The notes beneath the pieces are model-generated. The model was not told the origin of the DNA. It did no database searches and worked only from the letters and a program-made list of their open reading frames with translations. Position numbers and translations under genes: made by a program. A stretch of 64,000 bases of DNA, from positions 620,001 to 684,000 of the forward strand of contig JALPQD010000246.1 in the NCBI GenBank assembly GCA_023101885.1, in the 5' to 3' direction. Positions 12,575 to 24,219 of the stretch are shown here, one piece after another. How positions within the stretch are numbered: position 1 is the stretch's first letter; each line of letters opens with the position of its first letter. This stretch comes from Typhlomys cinereus. Taxonomy: Eukaryota; Chordata; Mammalia; Rodentia; Platacanthomyidae.

Positions 12575-12660
12575 GGAATTGGGGGGGAGGCACTGGGGGA
12601 TTGGGAGGGAGGGGAGGGGGAGCAGAGCGTTCAGGGGGAGGAGGAGGGAGGGAGGGAACT
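12575..12660 (+). other. G-rich tract of the L1 3' UTR (G-quadruplex motif)
   Basis: Repeated runs of three or more G lie just upstream of the L1 3' end. The same tract appears on the minus strand at 9520-9620, 27740-27810, 48780-48855 and 54345-54440, and on the plus strand at 44570-44655. G-rich, quadruplex-capable polypurine tracts are a known feature of mammalian L1 3' UTRs. Confidence 0.8.
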
Positions 12661-12750
12661 GGTCTACCTATTAAGTTTGTATGAGCGGAAATAATAAAAA
12701 TGTATTAATAAAAATAAGCTATATTGGATTTAAATGAAACCATAAAAAAA

Positions 12751-12763
12751 AAGAGCACATTCA
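12751..12763. repeat. Right TSD of the inner L1
   Basis: Exact copy of the 13-bp word at 10151-10163. The outer L1 3' UTR continues immediately after it ('aaggtagatgcaatg'). Confidence 0.95.
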
Positions 12764-13114
12764 AAGGTAGATGCAATGAAAGTTGGAAACCACAGTGAGG
12801 GAGAGGTCAATCACCCATTTACAAAATGGTTACTTTTTATCTGCTGGACTATATGCCCTCCCCTTCTGGTGAGATCATACCCCCTCAGTTGTAAATGATC
12901 AGGAACGAAAGTCTGTGAACTTAACCAGGTGTCTCATTACTTACTTGAAGTCCTTGATGGAGGCTATTTTCTCTGCTGTAACATGGTCCCCTCTCTACTT
13001 GTTTCTGGTGTGGCCCTCTTATCCCATCCCTTCTGTTAATAATCCTTGCAATTACTGTAGGTATTACAGAGATTTTTCTTTGAGTGTCTCTAAGTGGGCT
13101 GGGTGGGTTTGGTA

Positions 13115-13560
13115 CTAAGAGTCACCTATTAAGGAGTACATATGGCGCTTAATTTTCTGGGTTTGGGATACTTCATTTAATATAATTGTTTCTAATGACA
13201 TCCATTTCCTGGCAAATTCCAGTAATTCATTATTTTTGATGGCTGAGTAGTACTCCATAGTATACATGTACCACAATTTCCTTATCCACTCTTCAACTGT
13301 TGGACATTTGGGTTGATTCCATGACTTTACTATTGTAAACAGTGCTGGTATGAACATGGTCGTGCTTCTGCTATTGAGGTGAGTTTTTGCTGTATGTGGT
13401 GTTATTCCCAAAAGTGGAATAGCAGGGTCATATGGCATTTCAATCTTTAATTTCTTTAAGAATCTCCAGATGGCTCGCCAGAGTGGCTGTATGAGCCTGC
13501 ATTCCCACCAGCAATGTAGCAGAGTTCCCCTCTCTCCACATCCTCTCCAGCATTTGTTGT
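13115..13560 (-). pseudogene. L1 ORF2 C-terminal fragment (outer L1)
   Basis: An open frame of 107 codons at 13115-13438 holds the ORF2 C-terminus: [37 protein letters not shown] and YTMEYYSAIKNNELLEFA. Further ORF2 sequence continues upstream to the truncation point. It is too short to include any catalytic domain. Confidence 0.88.
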
Positions 13561-13576
13561 TGTTTGTATTGTGGAT

Positions 13577-13770
13577 GGTTTGAATATTTCTATAGACTTT
13601 TATTAATGTTACTATATTGTGATAAATAATTTATCATTTTGCGTAGCCACTTGAATTGCTGTGTTATCATAAATTTCAGAGTTCCCAATTTCTTTTTATC
13701 TTTGCCAATAGTTATAGTTTTTAAAAATTTCTTTCACAATGGTTATGTTGATGAATGATTTGTATTACAA
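13577..13770 (-). mobile_element. Ancient L1 (L1M-like), part 2 of a split copy
   Basis: Starts with the right TSD copy. 'gagttcccaatttctttttatc' split over 13679-13700, 'ttgccaatag' and 'cacaatggttatgttgatga' follow the order of the ORF2 region that would come next after the 8780-9430 segment. Strongly diverged, so assignment to the same copy is an inference. Confidence 0.4.
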
Positions 13771-13873
13771 TAGAGATGAATAATGTTGACCTTTTTTTTT
13801 TCTTTTCTTTTTCTTTTCATGAGTCTGGGCTCTGGGGATTAAACTCTGCTCACAAGGTTTCGGTTAATGTGAC

Positions 13874-14224
13874 TGCCATGGTTTGAAATGTGAGTTGATT
13901 CCCCCACAGGCTCAGGTGTTTGAATCTTTACTTGTTTCGGAAAGCCACGGCACTCTTAGGAGATGGAGTCTTGCTGAGGAAGGCAGCCAGAGGGGCTGGA
14001 CTTTGAGGTTGGTTAGTCCTGCCTTGCTTGAGTGAGTGAGTCTGCTCTTGAGAGAGCAACATGATGTCTGCAACGACTTAGGCCACCTCCAGCTACTGCC
14101 AGTCGGCCGTGCCTTTCCTGTCAGAATGGACTGCATCTCCCCTCTAGAACCATAAACGTTCTCTTTTATGTCATTTGAGCCTAAGTGTTGTCTTACGGCA
14201 GCAATAGAAAAGATAACTGATACA
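13874..14224 (+). mobile_element. Solo ERVL-MaLR LTR
   Basis: A 351-bp element running from TGCCATGGTTTGAAATG to AACTGATACA, with the TG...CA ends and GGTTTGAAATG start typical of MaLR LTRs. The internal order matches the LTR at 43557-43913: 'aggagatggag', 'cttgctgaggaaggca', 'gatgtctgc', 'aaccataaac', 'gcaatag'. The five flanking bases are gtgac and gtatc, so the TSD is only partly conserved. No internal region is present. The minus-strand 133-codon frame here has no coding significance. Confidence 0.85.
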
Positions 14225-14379
14225 GTATCCTGTATCTTTGAGCCATCTTCATGGCCTGTTTCCAGAAGGAAACCTCGATGGAATTTTAGTAGAGATTGCA
14301 TTAAAGCTACCAATTGCTATGCATAATGATGAAATACTGTGGCTTGCTAATCCATGACATGAGTCTCCTTTGCAGTGAT

Positions 14380-14970
14380 TTTTATCTGCTGCTCTTTCTT
14401 TCAGAATTGCATTGTACTTTGCGTTGAACTATTTTCTCATTTCAGTGGTTCATTAAGTACTTCTTATTGTTTGATTTCATTTTCACAGTATAGGTTTGCT
14501 TCATTTACTATTTATTCATTTGTTGCTAATGTGCAGGGTCATTTGACTAATGCAGGTCAATTTTGTACCTTGCTGTAATGTTGAATGTATTAATGATAAC
14601 TGGATTATTTGAATGTTTTAGTGTTTTTTTTTAATTTAGCATTGAGAAAAGAGATAATTTGTATCCCAGTTTTGCAAGCAATATGCCTTTGTTACCCATT
14701 GTACTTTTACTACTGAATGTACTCAGCAGAAAACGACATTCTTACTATTTTATGAATACAAGAATAGTTTCTAGTCTTTGAACACTGAGTGTGATCTTAA
14801 CTTAGATTTTGAGTTTAACCTTTATTACATTAGTTTTGTCTCTCTTTTGCTAAATTACTAAGTGTTTTGCACTTTGAGTGTTTCATTTTGTCATTGTGCA
14901 ACAACTGTTATTGTATATTTTTTCTTCGTTTTGTTTTGTATGTTAAATAAATTAATTATTCTAGACAGCA
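14380..14970 (-). mobile_element. Probable ancient L1 ORF2 sequence
   Basis: T-rich sequence with words typical of reversed old L1 ORF2 ('gagataatttgtatccc', 'gcaatatgccttt'). It may continue the ancient L1 split by the nest upstream. Too diverged to translate convincingly. Confidence 0.3.
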
Positions 14971-15539
14971 GTCCTGTTTAGTTATGATAAATTTAATGTG
15001 CCATTAAATTCAGTATCATAGTATTTCTCTTTATACCATCAATGACCATTAATATTAACCTTATGTGTTGATATATAAGAACTCTCCTTTTCATTTTGTG
15101 GGGGGCATAATTTAAATTTGGCACTATTTCATATTTGACTTTCATATATTCAGAAGCTAGTTTTCTAATTAGCCCTAATCATGATTTAAGAATTCTTAGG
15201 CATCTTCTTGACACACATCTTTGCATATGTCTCTGACTTTTATCTACTTCCCATGTACACAGGGGTGAGTTTAAATGCTTTAAATATCTTAGTCTTCTCA
15301 AAGCCTTTATTGTTCTAATTTTCTCTCTTCCCAGGAAAGAATCAGAGGTCCAATGGAGTAACTTAGAAAATATGTAACAGAATATTGGGCCACTGATCAG
15401 TGAAATGTTTTGTGAACAAATAGTAAACACAATTTTACTTGTTTTCTTCTTCAAAGATTTTGAATTGGTTGATGTAGTTTTTGACCTACTGATGCAACTC
15501 AATTTTCTAGTATTTAGGGTTTCCATGTTAATAATAAGT

Positions 15540-15645
15540 GGATCGTGGCTACAGTTCAGAAGTTAGAGTACTTAACCGGCATGCATTATGAGCCACTCTG
15601 GAGCTGATCTCCAGTAACAGAAATAAGAGTGTTCCATGGGGTATA
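15540..15645 (+). mobile_element. Old ID-type SINE fragment
   Basis: 'gctacagttcagaagttagagtacttaacc' (15548-15577) followed by 'ggcatgcattatgagccactc' and 'gatctccagtaac' follows the A-box to B-box layout of an ID element ('tagctcagtggtagagc...gcatgc...gatccccagcac'). Confidence 0.45.
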
Positions 15646-17167
15646 AAGGCCCACAGACTCCTAATGCACCATCAGTTTGATGCCTTTACTTGTTATCAAC
15701 TTGATGCCATTACTTCTCACAGACCACCATCTCTAATCTCATTTCTTTCTCTTTAAAGTTTATACTGCCATTTCAGACACTTCTCATAATATTTGCACTT
15801 GATTATTTCTTGGCGTCTCATCCTTAATTACAAACAACATCACTCTGTAGTAGTCTCATAGCTTTCTTTGATTGACATAGTAGCTTCTTTACAAAGAAGG
15901 CAGAGGACAGTGTTCTCTGGTCATTAGGGTAACTCCCAGCACATGTGCTTGATGAGCTTTTTGCATGTGGCAGTGTAATGAGTGATGAACATTTTAATAT
16001 TACGTAATTGCAGTTAATTCAACTTTAAGCATTAACTTTTGGGGAAATTGTCAATATATTTTGGGTAATCTGTGCATGAATTTACTGTATTCTTATAAAT
16101 TTGCTATGGACTGAAAGTATAACCAAATCTTCTGCTGAATACTGATGAAAATTGAAATATAATTTAAAAATAAAGTAGAAAACACAATTTCAATGAATTT
16201 GGAAAAAAATATAGGTATTTTAAATATAGATTTTGTGCACATGTCATTTTTTATGAAGTTAGATAAAATTTATCATTAAGATAATGTCATAAAATTTTTC
16301 CGAAATCATACCCTGTGTTCTTTTTATAAAAGTAAACGTAAGAAAATTTAAATTAGTTACAAACTTCATATTTTATTTCTTTTAGGCAACACTAGTCTAG
16401 ACATACATGAAGATTCTCTATGTAGAGTATCTCCCTCATGAAGGATTATAAGAACTGATATTCCACATGCTGCAAGTGCTGTTAATTCTTGGATAATTTC
16501 TCATTTGTCAGATCATAATATGATACCAAGAACCTCTTCAAAGCAGGAAATATTGGAGTAAAGAAGTCATGAAGAATCACTACACTGCTCTTCTCTAAGG
16601 AAAATAATCACAGAGTTCTCCATGCTTGGTGAATAATAACATAAAAACAAATTGAAGATGAAGAAGGGAGAAAAAAATTCTCCTGAAAGGTAGACACCAA
16701 TTTTCCGTGCCCCAATGTATGTTTATCCTTTTTCCTTCTTTTCTACATGGTTGAAGTGATCTATGGTAACAATGAACTCTGGAAGTTCACATGTTAAAGT
16801 CATGACAAATAATGTTTCTTTCCCTCTGTTGTTTCTCTTCATCTGGGGCTCTGGGGCTTTCTGTTTGTTTCTCTCTGGTACTTTCCTAGGTCTCTTCTCA
16901 GCTCAGTCTTCACTGCTGCCTCTTCAGTACAACCTGTTCTCAGAAGAAGTATTATCCAGATCAACGTCAAAACACGTCAAAATATACTCTTTGTCTATTC
17001 TTGTCCTCTTGCTCACTAAATTGAAATAAAATGCTACGGAAATTTTTTGCAAACAGTCTCATGTTGTAGGTGGAAGTAATAACCAGTTTTCCCCCCACAC
17101 TTTCAGTTTTTTTAAATTTATTTAAGCAAACTATCCTTAACTGAAACAATTATTCCATAGATTTCTA
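15646..17167. other. Unique AT-rich sequence
   Basis: No gene or recognisable repeat. The frame at 16763-17029 is hydrophobic but has no splice or family support. Confidence 0.45.
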
Positions 17168-17445
17168 TGATGGGTCAGTGGGCAAAGGTGTCAATGCATT
17201 AACCCAGAGATTTATAATCAGTACCTGGAGTGCACATTGGTGAAAGCTAAGAACTGATTTCCTAAAGAAAATTTACCCTGTCCCTTGACCGCCATATGAA
17301 CTGCATGACACCTGTTACTTCTCCTCTTTCTCTCTCTAACATCATCTTTCCTTCTCTCTCTTTCACTTTCTGTGTGTGTGTGTGTTCTCCATATATCACT
17401 GTTTATCTTATCTTTGCTGTCATCTGTAAATAATCATTTAAAAGG
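17168..17445 (+). mobile_element. Old B4/RSINE1-like SINE
   Basis: The segment starts 'gatgggtcagtgggcaaaggtg', corresponding to the tRNA-like head 'gatggctcagcgggtaaaggcg'. It has 'aagaactgatttcctaaag' in the position of the family's 'gagaactgactcctgcaag', then a CT/GT-rich tail near 17325-17385. Diverged. Confidence 0.5.
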
Positions 17446-20400
17446 AAAAAAACCCAAATTTTTCTAGTCTAGGGAACTCACTTGCATCCCATGTTCTCTT
17501 GCAAAGTACTCGGGATTTTTAAAGATGTTCCATTAGCATGAAGGAGTAAGTGCCATCTCCAAGTTGTCAATCAAGCTGGTAAGCTGCAAGCATGAGCAAA
17601 CAAATAAACATTAGTAAAATCTAATGAACTAAACAGAGAAAATACATCTAAAAAGCATTACGTGTAGCCATGCTGAGCAACTGCCCTATGTCTATGTCTT
17701 ACTCTAGATCTGTGATCAGTGTAGATAATGGCACAGAAGGCTCTTCACTTTGTCTTTTCCATAGACAATCCTGCTTTGCAATAAGCATGACATTTTGAAG
17801 AATAGTGGACAGGTCTGAAGACCGCCTTTCTACACGGATATCCCTGTAGCTATTTTTACAATTCGTCCTGGCTGTGTATGGGCACTGGGTTAGCCCACAA
17901 AGGAAAGTCTGTTTTCTTCACATCATATCAAGATTACAGATGCTCAAACATGACTCATGTGGTTGACGGAGGAAGAATCTCCGAATATTATTGATGTAAA
18001 ACTAAGACCTTTCCATTTTCCCACCCCATGTTCTGACTTCAGAAGGAAGTCACTTTATACATTTCATGCTGAAGAGTGAAAATGTTTTCTCCACCCCTGA
18101 GGGCAGAGTATGAACCTCAAACATGGTTATTCATCATGAATATTCCCTTTTGCTTATGTGAAATCTATTGCACTGATGTAGTTTCATTTTATAATTTAAG
18201 CTTATCCAGTACTATTTTATTGTTGTTGTAACTGAAATTGTTTCATTGGTTTCCTTAGCCCCTTTTATACAGACTTCTCCTTGTGGGATTTTTAGAAATA
18301 CTTCCTTGTTTTCTGTTGCTACAAATAGTTCAGCTTGTGTAGTTTTTTCCTTGGTCCTATAAACATGGATTCTGACAGAGAATCCTGGTTTCTTTTATTG
18401 TAAAATGTTATTAAAAATCAATAACTGGGAGCTAGGTGTGTTTGTTACTATTTTGATTCACTTGATTCTGGGTTCTCTTGGCTGAAAAGAAGCCGTAAAT
18501 ACTTGTGAATATAAATATATGAGTAAAAATATGTGTATAAATAAATTACTTTAAGCAAAATTTAATGGTCATTATGTATGTGAGTATGTATGTGTGAACA
18601 TATACTACAGCGTACATGTAGATGTTAGAAGAAAAAATTTGAGAGTCAGTTCTCTCTTCCTACTATGTGTGTTTTAAACTCTGTGGTATCTCTGGCTAGT
18701 GAGACTGTGATTAACCCTCTCTAAAAATTTCTACATAGAATTAATTATCTTCATCCATTTAAAGGTGGAATTGAATTAATGTAAATCCTGCTGTCTTCCA
18801 CTACTACATGGTTCATTCTTGTCTCAGAATATGACTTCCTAATAAAGATGTTAATCAATAAAAGTATCTAGAAAGCTATTTTTGCTACATTTCTTTATAC
18901 TAGATGTATTCAGATGTTATATTTCTCTGAATGTATGTTTTCATAGCTTGCTGCTTATGAAAAATTTGTATATTTCACTTAAGATAAAATTTCAGGCACA
19001 AATATTTTGCTGACCCTGCTCTCTTTATGTAGTATTTGCTTTTGAGCTAGTTTCTGAGTTTTAGTTTTCAGTTGGTTATTAGTGTTAGAAAATTATCCAT
19101 TGCATCCTTAAGACTTTCTTTTGCTCTATTGCTTGTCTTCTACCTTGTAGTCCAATAGAATGCCAAAATATTCAAATTTTCTTGAAGCTACTTAGTAGTC
19201 TATTTCCTTTTTTAATCATCTGCATCTTCTTCCTCCTCCTATTCATCATCATCATCATTATCTATTGACTTATTCCACTGATTCTTTCCCTTTTTTCACC
19301 TGTTCTACTAATTAAGACATTGAAGATAGTTTTGTTTACAGAGTACCTGATCTTTACAAGTTTTTTGTTTTCATAGATATTACGTATTACTTTACCTTAT
19401 CCATATGTTCCTTCATGATCTATATGTGTGCATTAGTATATACAAACACTATAACACTGAAATACAACCACAGATGTTTAAATGCACTCTTTCCTACTTC
19501 AGATTCCTATCACTGGGTCTAATCATAGACTTGTTTTACATCAGACTTAATGTTTTGTTCTTAAGTATACCTGGTAAATTTTTGTTGAAATCTGACTAGG
19601 AAGTAGTGAATAGCAGAAACTGAGAAGCCTACACATTTATTTCAAGATTTTACATTTCTCTACCTCAGAATAATGCTGTGTTTAATATTCACTGTGTCTG
19701 TCAGTGCAGAAGAATTCCCTTAATTTTTTTGTAGATTTCTCTTTAGAGAAAATCCTTGGGATTTCCTGGGAAAAACATTTCAAATGAAAATTTCTGAACA
19801 ACTTTGACAGCTGTTACTGGATTGTTACATTGGGGCTGTGCTCTTTCTATGGAAATTCTGCGGCGTAAAGTGTGCAGCAATCATTCACTATATCTACGAG
19901 TGTTATTGGTGCATATTCCTGTATTGTGAGCTGTACACACATTCTGAGACACCTAATGTTAAAATGCTGGTTGTCAGGTAGCATAATTTGATTTCAAACT
20001 CCCCCATTGTGTACACACACACCTCACCAAAGGCCACCCATTGTTCAAAGAGACTATTTTAGGATATGTGCAGAGGTCCCCAGAGGACATTTTTATTATT
20101 CCCCTCCATGAGAAAAGATAATATTTCTGGGGACTAAACAAAAATGTGGCACCCAAAAGTTCCTCTCTCTTATTGAAAGCTTCACTCAATGTGGACTAAT
20201 TTATTAACATACTTCTTGGCAACATTTGTTTACAGTTCCAAAAAATCCTGATTCTACTGATTCTCTGAATCTTTGCCTCTGCAATGTTCCCACTGTCTCA
20301 GTGTCTGAAAGGGGCAGGGAGAGTCATTGATTTTCTATAGGTCTTTTGAGGATGGGAACAATTACGTCTTAGCTGCTTTTTAATTGTTTTGGATGGAGAG

Positions 20401-22217
20401 AATCATGCACGTTTCAAAAGAAGGTGCATGTGTGCATGTGTGTGTGCATGTATACATGAGGTTGCTTGCAATTTTCATGTTTCTAAACTAGGTATACAAT
20501 CATTAGGACAGGAAAAAATGTAGATCAATGATTAGATAAGTAAAGACACCTTGGAATTGTTAGTATCAACTCTGCTGCTGCAGATGTCAACATTTATTTA
20601 TTTTTCCCATAGTTTTAGCTCTTTTGAAAATTTCTTTATTTTTATAGCCTTATATTTTCTTCAATCTGTTTTCTTTCCCAAAACCAAGTCTTATGACTTC
20701 CCTCATCTTCATACCGAGTTTTATCTATTTCTTGTTCTCTTCCTTCTTCTTTCTCCTGTTCTTTAATGCATACATCCTTAGTTCACTCTATTGCTTAGCT
20801 ATTCTTGCATTTGTACTTACCATTATCAAGAAAGTGTTGCACTTGGTCCTGACATTACCAAGGATTCCAGGGACCCCACTTGGTGTCATAATTTCTGACA
20901 TGTTTGTTCTAGCATCTATCTTAACAGTTTGCAATTACTGGTATTATTTGTAGGTATTCCCATGAGAAACCAATATCATAACAGTGGAAAAGGTGTCAGA
21001 ATTCTTCTAAACTGATGGCTTTTGAATTTCAGGGTATTGCTTGTGGAGTGATACTCAATATGGAACCATCGGGCTCAACACTGTCAACATAATGCTTGGC
21101 ACTGGTTTGTGTGGATATACTTCTTTGGAAGGAAATAGTTCCATAATCCACGTGTTTAGGTCAGTTGAGCATCACTATAGGTAGAAATTCCCCAAGTGAT
21201 TTATAATATCATATTTCATCCTCAGAAAAAAATGTTTTGATAAATAGAGTAATAGCATTTGAAACAGAGCTGTTCTAGAGTGTTCAAGATTATAAAGTTC
21301 AAGATTATAACAACTTGAAGCCTTGTTATATTTAAGTGTCTACAGGTTTTGAGACAGAGAAAAAGAATGAAGGTGTTACTTACACATTAGGTGTTACCTG
21401 TACACATCCTTTTCTATAATCTACAGGAAGGGTTTTTATTATGATATAATTAAACACAACCAATAAGTGAAATATATTTAAGCTGAATTAAAAATTATTT
21501 TTCCCATATTCATCACAGAAAGGAATTGAATCTTGTAAGAATCTTTTGTCTTTCCTCACTGCTCCTCAGATTTCTTGCTGCTTTCTTTTTCACTTCTTGC
21601 AGTTAGAGAAATACAAATTCAAATAGAAAGATGGGCAGGTCAAGAAGATTCTAAAAGCACTTACAAAGTTGCTAAATGTATGTAATTTAATTTTTTAGGC
21701 GCAGGAAGGTAGAAAATAAGGCTTATAAAGCATCATTATGGAAACATTACACTCTGATTAGCTAACAGCTTTGATATTATTCTAGATTAGAACAAATTGA
21801 GGCAATTGAAACTTTTCTGTAAAACCAGAGAGTTTTACTAAATTTACTTGGAAAAATTATAATCAGCTTTCCTTGGGGGCTCGAAGTCCTTTCTGTGCAT
21901 TTTCTTCCACACTTTGCACTACTTTATCTTTCATCATTCCTTACAGGCAGGCTGTTTTGCTTGCATTTACTCTTCCATGATGCTTAGTCAGCTTTACCTA
22001 CCTAATAGGGCACATTGCAAAAATTTTCCTTACATGTCACATATTCAATCCTCATGTTTTCTTTTGCAAGGAATAAAAACATCATGGGATATCAGGAAAA
22101 AAATCAAGTAACTCATTTTTGTAAACTATGAGAGAAAAGCAAAATATGTTTGGGGGTGAATTCTTAATATGAATTTTTAAATTGAAATATTTGTTTGTTA
22201 ATTTATTCATGAATGAT
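17446..22217. other. Unique AT-rich sequence, possibly with very old L1 pieces
   Basis: No gene is recognised. T-rich stretches at 18190-18420 and 18880-19400 have a faint antisense-L1 feel, but I cannot align them. A 14-bp direct repeat 'gttcaagattataa' occurs twice at 21282-21310. Confidence 0.4.
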
Positions 22218-22300
22218 TTTTATAGTGCCAGGGATTGGACACATGACCTTGTATATGAAATGCAATTATTTAGCCATTGAACTATGTCTGTACTCAAATG
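22218..22300 (-). mobile_element. Old ID/B1-type SINE fragment
   Basis: 'gtgccagggattggacacatgacc' (22227-22250) with 'tagccattgaactatg' downstream mirrors a reversed ID/B1 B-box and A-box ('gccagggattgaacccaggacc...tagccactgagctat'). Confidence 0.5.
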
Positions 22301-22479
22301 GAATATTTTAATGAATTTTAGTTTTGGAAAGGAAGAAAAAGAAAGAAAAATAGCTTTAATATATGGAGGTGAAATTTAATTAAGTTTAAGAAATATTATG
22401 CATTTTTATTTTTATGTAGTTGTTTCTATGTTCATGAGGTGCCTATGCATGTGTTTATGTGTATTTATATATAGGCCCA

Positions 22480-22800
22480 TATGTGCATGCGTAGATACCT
22501 GCACATATATATGTGCTTTAGCATACAGGGGCGTGTGTATGTGTATACGTGAGAGCACGTGATTGATGCCAAGAATCTTCCCCATAGTTCTCCACTTTTT
22601 TCACCAAGGTGGAATCTCAGTTGAATCCACTATTTGCTGATAGACCTAGTCTCACTAGTCAGATACTCTGGGGAGCTCCTTTCTCCACATTTCAAGTGCT
22701 CAAATGGCCTGTGTGCGCCCCCCAGCCACATACCATTTATATGACTTCTAGGCATCCGAGCTCTGGCAACACTTTAACCATTTAGCCATGACCAAGTCCT
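22480..22800 (-). mobile_element. Old B4-type (ID-B1 fusion) SINE
   Basis: A (GT)-rich start, then 'gaatcttccccatagttctcc', 'ccaaggtggaatctcagttg', 'gagctcc', 'cgagctctggc' and finally 'taaccatttagcc' reproduce the antisense order of a B4-class ID-B1 composite, with the ID head at the right end. Confidence 0.55.
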
Positions 22801-23279
22801 AGAAATGTTATTCCTTCTTTAAAATATTTTAATCTCGTGTAATTACCTACCTTCTCAGAATGACACACATGTGCCAATCAGATATGATTGAACAAACACA
22901 AAGTCAGTCTGCCTTCTGGATTTTATTGGTTGCAAGCAGGTGAAAAGATTTTTAAATCTATTGATGCTCCTATCATGTTGCTTCAGTGTATGACGGAATG
23001 CAAATTTGACCTATCAAGGAATCAATAATATTAATTAAGCACATAATCAAAAAGTGCAAAATGAATATGAAACAGCAATATATTGGTCATTTTGTGATAG
23101 TTTTCTGGAGTTGTTCAAATCTCTATGTAGAATAAAAGATCAGACTTTTTTGATATTCAAAAAAACACACCACTCTTTCTAACTTAGCCCTAAAAAATAT
23201 TATAGAGTCAGATGATATTTCTGACCTTTGTGATCCAGTTTGATTTCAGAAAGTAAGCATATACAAAATAGCATTACAG

Positions 23280-23450
23280 AGGCTGCGGAGATGGCTCAGC
23301 CAATAAAGACATTTGCCACCAAGCAGAAGAACCTGAGTTCAATCCCTGAAACCCCCATGGTAAAAGATGAGAACTGACACAAGTTTCCTCTCACTGCCAC
23401 ATAGATCATATGTATATACACACAATAACTCAATAAAAATAATTTCATTG
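23280..23450 (+). mobile_element. B4/RSINE1-like SINE
   Basis: Head 'ggctgcggagatggctcagc', then 'gccaccaagcagaagaacc' and 'tgagttcaatccctg' (B-box), 'gagaactgacacaag' and an A-rich end 'caataaaaataat'. This matches the layout of the RSINE1/B4 class found in mouse-like rodents. Confidence 0.7.
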
Positions 23451-24061
23451 ATAAAATAGCAGATAAACAAATTGATCACTATTGAACTGACCCTAAAATA
23501 ATACTTCTGCACATGCCAAAAGATCTTTTATAGGTATCAACTATGTGTTTGCATCCGTATTTATCTTTTATTATGCATTTTATTCTTAAATACTTTTTTT
23601 CTTTCTATTGTCATTTAAAGTCGAGGCCAACTAATTCCCTACTTTTAAGCATATGTCTCAGCACCAAGTAGATGGAATTTTTTCTGATGGTGTGATATTA
23701 TGGGAAATGAAGTTAGGGGAATAAGGCAATATTTGGATAAGTATATAGTTTCTTTAGAAGTGCCAAGTCACAAGTTTGATCAATTTGCTAGACATGGGTA
23801 CATAATAGATTTCCATTTTACAGAATGTGTATATATCACAACCACAATTGTTTTCACACTGCTAATATTTCAATCAGAAATTTTCCCTGTAGATCTTCGT
23901 GAAGGAAAACGTTTTTAGCACCTTCAGAGAAACATGGCCCTGCTTTCCTTGTAATCCTTTTAGAGGATTGAAACATCCCCCTTGAGTGGAGCGGTAAAGA
24001 GGATGAAATACATAGGAGGAAATTTCCTCTTTCTCAATCTCTCTCTTTGCTACTCTACCAG
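23451..24061. other. Unique sequence
   Basis: No recognisable repeat or gene. Its last 40 bases form a pyrimidine-rich run ('tttcctctttctcaatctct') ending in CAG. Confidence 0.45.
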
Positions 24062-24219
24062 TGAAGGATTTCTTTTGACTCAAGATGGATAAAGAGGTAG
24101 AACATGCAGTAAAGACAGAATACGGGTCAAATATGGGGGGGGGGGAAGAACAGCAAATCGCAAGAGGCCAAAGGCATGGTCACATGGCCCGTGTCACCAG
24201 AAAGTCTGAACACCTAAAG
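24062..24219 (+). other. Candidate exon with good splice-site matches
   Basis: A polypyrimidine run ends in 'ctctaccag' at 24061 (acceptor-like). 158 bases later 'cctaaag|gtaagc' is a close match to a donor. An ATG frame from 24085 stays open through the interval (MDKEVEHAVKTEYGSN...), crosses a G11 run at 24135-24145, and continues past the donor. I do not recognise the peptide. A non-coding or spurious exon is equally possible. Confidence 0.2.

Larger units (their letters stand above)
10164..12750 (+). mobile_element. Inner L1 with twin-priming 5' inversion
   Basis: The 3' part (about 11311-12750) is plus-strand: ORF2 C-terminus, 3' UTR with a G-rich tract at 12575-12660, then an A-rich end. 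The 5' part (10164-11310) is an upstream piece of the same ORF2 in inverted orientation. The two pieces are adjacent in L1 coordinates: the inverted part ends at 'ggtgggaatg' and the direct part starts at 'tacagccactctgg', about 10 bases further on in an uninverted copy. A 13-bp TSD flanks the whole. This is the classic twin-priming product. The tail contains about 35 bases of non-L1 sequence before the terminal A run. Confidence 0.93.
9431..13576 (-). mobile_element. Outer L1 insertion, 5'-truncated, interrupted
   Basis: Minus-strand LINE-1. Its 3' end (A-rich tail read as T) is at 9431-9490. The pyrimidine-rich face of the G-rich 3' UTR is at 9520-9620, and the rest of the 3' UTR runs to 10163. 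It resumes at 12751 and continues through the 3' UTR into the ORF2 C-terminus (13115-13560), stopping mid-ORF2 at 13576. The ORF2 end is recognised from residues [32 protein letters not shown] and YTMEYYSAIKNNELLEFA. An 11-bp TSD flanks it. It is interrupted by the inner L1 at 10164-12750. Before the genomic tail the 3' end carries extra sequence (about 9438-9463), a possible 3' transduction. Confidence 0.85.

Noticed and set aside
13912..14313. 133-codon minus-strand frame
   Set aside because: Lies almost wholly in a solo MaLR LTR, antisense, with no family match.
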